From Anaspis maculata (lineage: Eukaryota > Arthropoda > Insecta > Coleoptera > Scraptiidae), in contig OX421962.1 in NCBI GenBank assembly GCA_949128115.1, positions 37,285,745 through 37,349,744 of the forward strand: 64,000 nt of DNA, read 5' to 3'. Shown here one piece after another: positions 14,966 through 25,400 of the stretch. Under the pieces are notes generated by a model, which was given only the letters and a program-made list of their open reading frames with translations, was not told the DNA's origin and did no database searches. Position numbers and translations under genes: made by a program. Every line of letters starts with the position of its first letter. Positions within the stretch are counted from its first letter, which is position 1.

Positions 14966-16104
14966 AGCCCAATCACGCAGTGCCGAGCCATCAATGTTGC
15001 TCTTTTTGTCCACATAAAGCGCTGTGATCGGTTTCGTTACCCCCACTCTGTACTTCGCACGGAGCGAATACCATGGCGACGAATACAGAAAAGTGGGCCC
15101 GGCCCATGTTCCCAAGTGCGAAAATGGAATAGTGCCAACACAAGCCTCCAAAACTTGCCCTTTTTGCCGTATCACACAGTCAACAACAACAAACAGTCTG
15201 TGTTTGAGAAAAAAAATTCAATCGGAAAGGTATGTGCGTATACCTATACAATTCATTTCGGGGACTCCAACCCCCAAACTCGGTCCCAAGAGCTGCGAGT
15301 TCGCAGTTTTGTAAAATTCTTGTGTTGTGTGATATGTATCTTCCTATTATTATATGAGTGGAACTTTCGTTAAGATTTTTTTGATCTCTCAAATGTCCTA
15401 AATAAATCTACCTTGCTTAACATAGGCTCCGACTCGGCGAGACTCTGCACTACTTCTACTTATTCTTTACTAGAAGGACAGCCTTGAGCTTATTGAACTT
15501 TGCCGATTTGGTGGAAATGCGAAATGCGAGCGAATTGGAAAATATTGCTTTTTTGTTTCCTATTTTTTCTCACTTTAGATTTTCACGTTACAAAAAAAAG
15601 TGCCTGCGGCGCTTTACCGGGGGACCCGCGTGAATATACCTTTTCGCCGCCGCAAGGGCCCCTGTCACTTCTTGCGGGAGGGCCCCAATTTTGAAGTTAC
15701 GCCACTGATGTATTTCTCTACAGAATGCCGGTTCAAGTGTTGAATTCTGTTGAGAAACAACAAACAAACGAGGTACAGTAGCCAATTCTATATTACCAGA
15801 CGGAGCTTATATATTGGCGCCTCCACCATATTTGTCTGCAGCAGATGTCAATTTTCCTTCCACCATAATTTTGCATGATCATCCTTGATGGTCCAGGAAT
15901 CCATTGAGGTATATAGCTCCATATATGTTCACGAAGTCGCACACGGCAAAGCGTTTTTGACCCTATGCCCCCATACTATACCTATCGTCCAGCATTAAAT
16001 CGCTGAGATACACATGTCCTTTCAAGCCTTAGTCATAATAGCGGGAAATCGCGAATGCAGCTCTAGAGTCCACACCACAACACAAAAGCTACCAAAAAAC
16101 TTGA
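14966..16104. other. Intergenic, possible 5' exon, otherwise nothing seen
   Basis: A plus-strand segment ending aatcggaaaggtatgtgcg near 15230 has a good splice donor, and an ATG in strong context lies at about 15072, but that frame stops after 19 codons. The GC-rich patch at 15600-15700 resembles repeat sequence. No gene is claimed. Confidence 0.3.
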
Positions 16105-16231
16105 ATCCACCTTTCCCATGCGAGAAATTACTTGCGCGCATACCTGTGAGCGCAGGTTCCCGCTAGTTCATTCGACTACTACAGACCGCCAGTTGTACCC
16201 ACACAGGTATGCGCTCATGGGAAACGTGGAT
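16105..16231. mobile_element. 127-bp MITE, copy 2 (ATCCACCTTTCCCA ends)
   Basis: Same family as 12591-12724: atccacctttcccatg at the left end, catgggaaacgtggat at the right, with the inner cgcgcatacctgtgagcgc arm conserved. Confidence 0.85.
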
Positions 16232-17768
16232 TGTTTTTGCTGGTTATGTTACGCAATACGCACACGTCACGCGCTCGAAAATTCAAATATCTACATTCAA
16301 ATATTTGCCGCTTCTACACTCTGCTAGTGCTCTGGCTACTTACTCTTGTTAGTTGAAAGCCGGAGTAGATGGAGCATGCCATTCTGGAATATCTGCATGC
16401 TCTAACTGATCTATACACTAAAAAAACTGGAGCCAGTTCATTCAACAACTGCGTCATTGTATGACGTATCTTATAATTGGCCTGATTCTATAAGGGAATG
16501 GTTATGGTGATCACTGTGCTTTACTATCAAATTGCTATGGCGAAGGCCGAATATGTCATAGAGTAATTATCGTAAAATATACATGTCATGCTGTTTTGAT
16601 ATAAAATACTGCTACTTACATATTTTTTAACAATACAACTACTGCAGCTACACAGGTTTCATCAAAAGAGAGATAGAGAATCCGCGATTCCGCGCAGCTG
16701 CTTTCGGCACGTTCTGCGCACAGTGTGCCATGAGTGATCGCGCCATTTGTATTTACATTGCCCCGCCGTGTTGAAAGTGCGTTTTGTTTTTTAAATTTTG
16801 AAGCCAACCATGCTGGGAAAGTCGCTAAAAAATATAACAAACTTCTCGATGAATATTGCAAATGAATATTTCGCAAAGAAGAATTTGCCAGAGAGGCATT
16901 TGATGCCCGGATACAACTATTTTTGTAATGGATATATCAACGATACATATATGGACGTGCGCAGAAAGCGCACAGTATAAGTGCGTGTCCCAAGTGTATT
17001 ATGGCCATCACTATGAAGTTGAAGCGTTGAAGTGTTAAATTCTTCATGCTGAAGGACTTGGGGCTCTTTTTGCTTCTTCGAGTGTTGCGTCGTATTTTTA
17101 TTTACCGTAACTACTTGTGAAAACTGTACAAAAACCAATAATAACACCATCAAAATTCAAAACACACGTTCGGCTTATGGAATCGGGGCAATGTTGGCAC
17201 ACTACGACTGCGACGATTTACTGCGCAATCTGACGTGACGTCACGGGCCAGAGTTGAGGTTGGCAAGTTTGACGGGCATCGGCGCATATCTTATAGGAAG
17301 GAGCATTCGTATATGCGCTAGGTGAACTGCGATGGAACTTGCAAATGGCGGACATAGCACTTGCCTCAGTGCCTATGGCAGCGTGAATATGTGAAAATCT
17401 CGTATGCCCCTCCTGAAATGCTTCTCTTCAGCTATTGCAAAACTTTTCTAAGATTTATTATTTCCTGGACATTGTTAGACCTGCATTGCGCTTCATCTTT
17501 TTCGTCGATGCTGCATCCCTCGACTATCAGTGTTTAGTTGCCTTATTCCTGCGTCGTGCATTGCTGCGTATGCGCAGTAGATACAACAAAAACATATCAG
17601 CAAAGCGCCTGAAAATCGCTTCATTAGAAACTCTTGGAGCTAGAGCCTTTAATCGTCCAATAATTATTGACTAGAAAAATGCTGTATTTGCCAAAAAGAA
17701 TAAAAAGATAGTAACCTAGGCCTCGATATCAAGTTGCAGGCGCAAAGTTTAGGACGGCGTAAAGCTCA
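16232..17768. other. Intergenic with a 56-codon open frame
   Basis: The clearest frame is ATG 16810 to TAA 16978-16980 (+), encoding a basic 56-residue peptide (MLGKSLKNITNF ... VRRKRTV). I do not recognise it and there is no splice or homology support. A perfect CRE-like palindrome TGACGTCA is at about 17234. A second unassigned frame spans about 17435-17674 (+). Confidence 0.3.
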
Positions 17769-17894
17769 GTCCGCACGGGCGATATATCGCTGAAATTTGG
17801 CGATATGCCGCTGTTTTTGACATAACAACAATGACAACAATTGCATTTCAGCGGTATATCGCCGAAATTTTGCGAATCTGTCGCCCGTGCGGAC
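17769..17894. mobile_element. 126-bp MITE (GTCCGCACGGGCGA ends)
   Basis: gtccgcacgggcgatatatc at the left and its near reverse complement ending tcgcccgtgcggac at the right, with cgctgaaatttggcgata pairing internally. The loop is about 45 bases. One copy in the window. Confidence 0.8.
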
Positions 17895-18858
17895 CGGGTT
17901 TAACTCGCCAAATTAGTTGGTATCCGCCGTTGCTATGGTAACAGCACTTACGGCGGTCTCAGCCCCAACTTGGTATCGAGCCGCTAGGCTTAAAGAGTCT
18001 AAGTTGAAGAGCTCGCTGGACAATCCCATCAAGTCACAACACAGGACTGGTTACGCTTAGCTCGCCAGCAGCTTGATTTCATCGAAGGGAATGAGATTGC
18101 TTTCATTCAACATCAGTGAATTGGATGAAGGACGACTCGAGGAAACTCTGGCACGTACTCTGATAAATACGCATTAGTGAGAGCATAAACGTTGTATGTA
18201 TTACGTTTATAGAATGACACTATTGACACTTGCGAGTTTTTCAAAAATTTTCAACGATTGGTTTTTGTTTTTTCTAAATACCTCGAAGAAAATACTATTA
18301 CCTACTTAGGTGTGAACCTTCTGGACACGAACAATTTAGCATCTGTCGCGATTGTTATGGTACCTGTCAGTTTTAGAATAGTTGAATACAGTGTAAATCA
18401 TATGAGTGACCTTACATAACCATGGCAGATAGAGGACCCAAAGCCCAAAGGCAAGTCAAGATCAACAGAAAACTTTTTGTTTCCATGGATTACGAAGATA
18501 CAGGACGCTTTATTGGGTGTTTGGTGTGAAATTCTGATGGCCGATATTTCTGAAACGGTCCAATATTTCTATGTTGGAACTTGTCAAGATTCCGTACTAG
18601 GTGAATCAAAATCCAGGACCTGACTAGAAAAAATGTGCCCCCTTGTTATTTGTTTCAAAAGTACATTTTCTGATTGCTTTCCGGAAAAACTGTTTTTTGA
18701 TTCAAAAAGCTGAGAAAAAATGCTATTAGAATCATTCCTTAATTTGAATGGTACCTACATCTAACTGTTTCGACAAATAAGTGTCATAAGTAGGGTCATT
18801 ATTCTTGAGACACCCTATATGTATACAGGTGATTAAAAAATTGTGCATTTCCTCACGT
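17895..18858. other. No gene seen
   Basis: Ordinary intergenic sequence. No coding region, RNA gene or matched repeat. Confidence 0.45.
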
Positions 18859-19027
18859 GTATAGACAATACAAATAGAGAAGACCATATGTTATCACCAC
18901 CGTCGTCACGGATATTGGAGCATCAAGACTCAGCCAACCTTTTTTTGAATGATGGACTTGCCTGGTTCCTATGCAACCGTAAAAATCCGCGACGACATGT
19001 GGTCTTTTCTATTTGTATTGTCTATAC
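18859..19027. mobile_element. 169-bp MITE, copy 1 (GTATAGACAATACAAATAGA ends)
   Basis: Terminal inverted repeats of about 30 bases start gtatagacaatacaaataga and end tctatttgtattgtctatac. The interior includes ccaccgtcgtcacggatatt and caacctttttttgaatgatg, shared with the neighbouring copy. Confidence 0.9.
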
Positions 19028-19131
19028 GTTGTGGGAGACGTTGATGGAGCACGGGAAAAATAGTAAAATAATGCTTCGAGTTATGAAGAGGTGCGTACCT
19101 ACCTACGTACTTTATATACACATCTAGGTAG

Positions 19132-19300
19132 GTATAGACAATATGAATAGAGAAGACCATATGTTATCACCACCGTCGTCACGGATATTGGGCGATCAAA
19201 AATCAACCAACCTTTTTTTGAATGATGGACTCGCCTGATTTCTACGCAACCGTAAAAATCCGTAACGACATGTGGTTTTTTCTATTTGTATTATCTATAC
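19132..19300. mobile_element. 169-bp MITE, copy 2
   Basis: Same length, ends and interior as 18859-19027, in the same orientation 273 bases away, with about 10% differences. Confidence 0.9.
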
Positions 19301-19690
19301 CTGGGTATCTATTTTCACCTAATCAATGTTTTTACCGGTGGTTGACGCATCGGTCATACTTGCTGTTAAGAGAAAGACTGGATAACTGTTCATAAAATGT
19401 TTTAATTAAAAAAAAGGTAGTAGTCCAGTCAATGAAGGGGGTCTAGAGGGAAATGCCGAGATCCCAATTTTTGACTTCAGGGCTGTGTTTGGACTTGTTA
19501 GGAGGTAAGCATACCAAAAGTCCCCAAACCTAGGGGGTGAGGGGGGTGCAGGGGGGCACGAAGAAGGTACCGGTTTTCGGTTTTTCGGTTATATCTCGAA
19601 AACGGTTGGCCCTAGTCAAAAAGTGATCGTGTAAAAATTGAAGCTGACAAAATTTCCTACAAGACTGATCTATTCATTTTTTTATATTAT

Positions 19691-20966
19691 TTTTCCAGTC
19701 CGTTCAAGGGAAAGTTATGTGATGATGCAGGATTCAGGAAAAACGTTCTGACACGATTGCTACCGAACCGGTAGTCTGGTCGACTTGAAATTTGGTATAC
19801 AGACAGGGTCTTGCTGTTGAATGAGCTGATTAGTTTTTGGCTTGTCATCTGTCAAACGGAAGTGTCACTATGAAAAAATGACAGAAGATATATTTCACAA
19901 AACTTGACTTTCAAAATGCCGTTTGGAAGCCCATAAAAAACTGTATTCAGAACAGTTGAAAATATCACCCCATTTGTCATCTGTCAAATAATAAACAATG
20001 TCAAAGTTCAAAACTTTACCATTAAATCATTCAAAATCAATTCGATGGATTGGGACCAAATTTGGCAGGAAGCAACAAAACATAAGAGTCAAATCAAGTC
20101 TGCAGTTGCGGTTTTCCACCATTTTTCCGTCGGGCGTTATGAATTTTCAAAATTTCTCCAAGCCGTTGCCACTCGAGAGGGCCTCTCACCCAAATTCCGA
20201 CCAGGATGGCTCGCTTTTGATGCAGCACTCCACTCAAAAATTCATTCCTGCTAGAGGATCGACTTTTTTCAAAAAAATTCAACTGATATCGGAAGTAGAT
20301 TGAACTGGGCGTCGTATAGATCTATTTTCAAAATCGACACAGCTTCGGTTTTCCGACGGTGATTTTTTCAATATGAAATTAGCACATTCCGTGAATTTGA
20401 AAAAACTGCAGTGCAATCTTCAACATGCGGTGAGCCCCACGAAATATTAATTTTAGGTGCAGACATGCCGCGAATGAAAGTTGGAGAAAAAATTGCATTA
20501 ATTTTTGGAGGAAAAATTTTCAAAATTGGACCCACGGTGTTCGAGTTTTCCTCTCTGGAAAAACTGCAAATTTTCCAACTTTTTATTCCATGAACACATT
20601 TTCACCATTTGTTTTTAAAGAACAGATAACTGGTTCTTGAACATTTTCCAACAATTTTTCTCCAATTTCCCGGAAATTTTCCTGCTGGAAATATAAAACC
20701 GTCCTCAGTTTCGAGACCGGACTTAGATGATGGAGCTTAAAGTGAAGCCTAATTGACGATTTCCACAATACGATGATTTGGAAAAATATTGAGGTTTTCT
20801 CTGGAAATCCAAATTTTCCTGACAAAGTTTTCAATTTCTTGCAAATATTTTCAATCTTTCTCTCAAATTCTAACTTCCTACCCGAAGGGACACTTCGATC
20901 AAAGTCATTACTGAAGTCTCTGGATACCGCGGGGAAAGTTTTGTGTCGCCCCACAACAGATTTCTA
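19691..20966 (-). repeat. Nested dispersed repeat (TGTGGGGCGACAC family)
   Basis: Interrupts the left terminal repeat of the surrounding element. On the minus strand it begins tgtggggcgacacaaaact, as at 4916. Other members are 4916-5952, 6897-7440, about 30650-31060, 40905-41375 and 49860-50640. No protein is encoded. Confidence 0.65.
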
Positions 20967-21022
20967 TCATAGTTTTCGAGGAATACGCTCTTGAAAATCT
21001 CAAATTTTCGAACAACTGTGTT

Positions 21023-21582
21023 TTGGATCACGTTTTTGGAGAAGACGTTGATCTGGCAGTTTTCCTTATGGCAAAGACCCCAGCTGACCGAGACATTTTG
21101 TTTGTAAAACCTGGCCGTGGAAAAGTCAAGACCAACGTATACTCAACCCAAAAGATGCAACAGCTAGGACTAAAGGATAACTATTCTATTCCTACATGCC
21201 TTCACTGGCTGTGATACTACGTCAGCAGCATTCCGGAAGACTAAAGTTGGTTTTATCAAACTATACCAAAAACACCCTGACATTCGCAAAGCCGCTGAAG
21301 TTTTGTCTGACTGTTTTGAGATGGTATGGTGCAAAAGCATAGGAGAGATCTCTTAACCGCCATCGCTACCAAACATGTGTCAAATAGGTAGCGAACATCA
21401 AACCTGACATATTCTCTCTCCCACCGACTGAGGGGGCAGCTTATAAGCAGGATCAGCATTCCTTCAGAACCTATCACCAGGTCCAGCAGTGGTTAGGAAA
21501 CGAGCTGTCCCCTGAACTGTGGGGTTGGGAACGCAAGCCAGGTTACCATCTGGCTCCTGTACGAACCATAGACCCTGTCTAA
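21023..21582 (+). pseudogene. Decayed gene of the HAFTGCDTTSA protein family
   Basis: Three linked frames read as one protein when joined by frameshifts: DVDLAVFLMAKTPADRDILF (21047 onwards), then FLHAFTGCDTTSAAFRKTKV, then LPPTEGAAYKQDQHSFRTYH ... WGWERKPGYHLAPVRTIDPV to TAA at 21580-21582. From memory, the peptide HAFTGCDTTSA with a downstream LPPT...YHQVQQW segment marks a widespread, repetitive family of uncharacterised proteins in insects and other animals; its biochemical role is not established. At least two frameshifts and one in-frame stop show it is dead. It fills the interior of the 19423-22178 element, so it may be the element's own former gene. Confidence 0.65.
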
Positions 21583-22355
21583 ATACACCACATTATAACA
21601 TTTCTAAAACGGTATTATTATACTCATCAAAATATAACGCGAGAAAGTGCAATACACCATTTTGTGTCATATGTCTCGAAGTTTTCAAATTGCTCTAACT
21701 TTTGATCTTATCAAGATAATTATCAAATAATATACTCATTTTAAAGGAAACTTAATGCTCTACCACTTCCTCTGAAACTATTTTCTTCTCAAATGAGCGG
21801 TAACGAAGTTACGAGGCAAAATTTACAAAAAAACGTGTTCCAAAACACAGTTTTTCTAAAATTTGTGATTTTCAAGAGCGTATTGCTCGAAAACTATAAC
21901 ATATATGAAAAAAATTAATGTATTATTCTTGTAGGAAATTTTGTCAGCTTCAATTTTTACACGACCACTTTTTGACCAGGGCCAACCGTTTTCGAGATAT
22001 AGGCGAAAAACAAAGAACCGGTACCTTCTTCGTGCCCCCCTGTACCCCCCTCACCCCCTAGGTCTGGGGACTTTTGGTATGTTTACCTCCTAACAAGTCC
22101 AAACACAACCCTGAAGTCAAAAATTGGGATCTCGGCATTTCCTTCTAGACCCCCTTTTTGAGCGTTCATTGCCAGGACTATAGGTACCTACGTACCTATA
22201 AACAATCAAACCTCGTAATTTACTGAAAATAATAATTATAATTAGGTATTCTAGAAATATCACGTAAATTCAGTTTCTTCCAGTTCAAAACGCAATTTCC
22301 AGCGTTTATAAAACATGGTCCTTATAGCGAGATCACTGGACTAACACAAGTAGTT

Positions 22356-22440
22356 TTACAAAATTTCTTCTACAGTTTCAGGACTCGTGATAAAGTTCTG
22401 GTTTTCTTTCTTACTGCGCGCGTTACCATTTTCATCCACT
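22356..22440 (-). CDS. SLC22 transporter coding exon 8 (terminal)
   Basis: Acceptor ATGTTACAG; 85 bases encoding VDENGNARSKKENQ ... TVEEIL and TAA. A polar tail is usual in the family; phase fits, but the tail itself is not conserved, so slightly less certain. Confidence 0.8.
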
Positions 22441-25400
22441 CTGTAACATGTTAAATGATGTATCAACAAGGTAGTTAGTATGTATAGGATTAGTAGTACG
22501 TACCATGATACCTACTAATTTACTATTTATTATTATTATTATGATCAAAAACTAACCTTTTCTCTTTATTTCTGGACAAGTCGTCAATTGTTTCCGGAAA
22601 CGGCATCCCTTGAGTTTCAGGCAACGTCAAAATCAAAATTGCTTCAAAAACAGCACCTGCACCCAAGATCAGGAGCGTCAGGTGGGATGAGACATCTTGC
22701 AAGGCTATGACTAAAGGCGCCAACATGGACCCAAGCCTGGAAAACATGATCGACACCCCAACTCCTGCGTTTCTAACAGTTGTCGGGAATAGTTCTCCGG
22801 AGAATAAATATAAAGCCGGCATTGATATCTGCGGAGAAATGCGTAAGCACAGGAAATTTTATTTTTAAAAAGAAATCGCGGCGCATTACTCACAGATAAT
22901 CCGAAGATTCCTACCCCAGCAATGGCTACTCTGGGCCAGTCTTGCGAATATACATCGATTGGGACAAACAGTATTCCAAAGAAACACAAAGCGGTCAGCA
23001 AATGGGCCGAGGCTATAGTCCATCTACGTCCATAGTGGCGTACGATATAAACGCAAAAAATTGTTCCCGGTAAGGCTACGAAACCGCTCATGGCTGCTGT
23101 GAAGTACAGGTTGCTTCCAATTTTGCCCATATATTGGGAAAAGGCGTAGAAAGTGACTCCACATATCAGCCTGCAAGTTAAATGGATAATCATTAGGTAT
23201 ATTCTAACCAAAACAGGATTCACCTAGGTACTGATGAGCACTCGAGTGAGCACCTCAATAAAATATAAATAGGTAGGTATGGTTACAAAAAAGAGAAAAC
23301 CTCCAGATAACAAAAATAACGGATGTCAAAGTTTCACCATTTTGATCTCGCTCCATGCTACATACTCCTGAAAAATAAAAACCTCCAACAATCTCTGGCG
23401 TTCCTGAATTACTTCCCTAAACTGATATTAACGCATTTGGAGACACCTTGTATAAAAGCAAACGTTAATTGCGCGAGCTAGCAAAGCTAACGGATAGCAA
23501 AGAACTATGAAGAAGCAAGAATATGAGAACAAGACGATTCAGAGTTGAAGAAATGAGAATAGAAGGTGATTCTATGAAACACCAAGAAGAAAAATATTGC
23601 ATTCAGCCACTTACCAATTGATGCATAACAGAATACTCCTCTTTCTCAACTCTTTCTTAGTAAAAAGAACTGAAACCTTGGTTTTTTTCTTGGCATCGCC
23701 AGTGGTATTGGACAAAACTGTGGCAGCCATCTGCACCTTATTGACATCCATTCCGTTACATTTGGCTGCATTTTCTAGAATCGCCAGCGCTTCCTCTCCT
23801 CTGCCCACAGCAATTAACCATCTTGGAGACTCGGGAATCACACTTGAAATTTTTGTAATAGAATTATGATTCTTCAACATGAAACTGTGCAAATTACAAT
23901 GCGTAAAATATGTAAAATGCAGAAATAAGAGACAAAGCCAGCTGGAGCAGTCTCCAATCGCGCAAGAAGTACGCCATGCCTGACATCATGGAGTTTCCAA
24001 ACCCGAAAGGGATTTGATACAAAATTGGAACTATGGTCCTCCAAGGTCCTCCGACGACTTCCATGCACATGACGAATGACGTTACGATCGTGCCTCCATT
24101 AGCGAAAGCCATCAAGAATCTGACCAGGACGAAACCCCAAAAGCAGGTGATCCAGGCAGCCGCGATTCCGAAGATTGTCTGCAGGATTATGCAGATCAGG
24201 AGGGTATTTTTGCGTCCTTTTTTATCAGCAAATACGCCAAAGAAAATGTTACCTGAAATTCAGAAACACTTCGTGAAACAGAGATGGTGAATCATTTGAA
24301 AAATTCAAACCTAGAAGAACTCCAAACATTAGAGTCAGTTGAGTCATATCGACCAGTCTTTTATTTTCGCAGACGAGATTCCATTCTGTAACAATACTGG
24401 AATGGAAAATCGTCGTGTTGTATTCGTATCCATTCATGCAAGACGTTTTAGTTTGGTTTTCATTGAGTATTTCACAAAAGCCGGTATTCAAGCCTTCCTG
24501 AAAATATTTGAAAACATAAATATAGGTACCTACTTATCAAAGGGTTTCTGATGTCAACGAAAAAGTGGATCAGAAAAATCCATGTTGGTAGGTAGGTACC
24601 ATTATTTTATTTTGGAAATAGAAAATTACAATTTGGCATGCGATCTCCTTGAAGAGAAATGTATAGACAATTTCATTAGATTTCTAAAGGACCCCGCACG
24701 ATTCTTATGGAAAATGGCTCCCGGTTAAATTCTCTGAATTTTTGATATGTTGTAGCTCATGAGATACTAATCAAATACCGTGAACCCCAAACTCAAATAA
24801 TGGACAGTTTTTTTTTCACAGGGGGTTGAAGTTGGAGGTTTTGACGGCTTCAAAATGATATTATGACGTTGATAAAAGCTTTTTATTTGGTTTCTCTTCA
24901 AGTTGTGTTTCATGCTAAATGTATTTATTTGACAGAAAAATATCAACCCCCTCCTCCACCCCCAACCCCTATCTACCATCATAAAATTCGAGATTACTCC
25001 CAAAAACCATGCGGATGGCTTCTGTGATTCAAATTATGAATTTTGACATAAAAATTATTTCCCACCCCTAATGTTGGGGTGCCGATTTTCCAATTTTCCT
25101 CGGTTAATTTGGCTGAATTTTTGGTATTGTGTACTTCTTATTCTGCTGAACAAAAAGTTTCAATGCCAAAACTTATTCCTATGGACAGTTTTTGTTCTAC
25201 AGGGGACTGAAGTTGAAGATTTGAGAGCATAAATATTGAACTTCAGTCCCCTGCAGAACAAAAACTGTTCATAGGAATAAGTTTTGGTATGAGCTTTTTG
25301 TTCAGCAAAATTAGAAATACACAATACCAAAAATTCAGCCAAATTAACCGAGGAAAATTGGAAAATCGGCACCCCAACATTAGGGGTGGAAAATAATTTT

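Larger units (their letters stand above)
19423..22178. mobile_element. 2.76 kb long-TIR element with nested insertion
   Basis: Left terminal repeat (19423-19690, resumed at 20967-21050) pairs with the right terminal repeat (about 21825-22178): gtctagagggaaatgccgag, ccaaaagtccccaaacc, gaaaacggttggccctag and gttttcgag-aatacgctcttg have reverse complements on the right. Ends are GTCC...GGAC flanked by TA on both sides. The left repeat is split by about 1.28 kb of another repeat (19691-20966). The only coding remnant is the decayed gene at 21023-21582. Confidence 0.75.

Noticed and set aside
16810..16980. Viral (parvovirus-like) fragment
   Set aside because: Only a five-residue resemblance to a capsid-domain start; none of the catalytic residues of that domain follows. 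Not enough to call.
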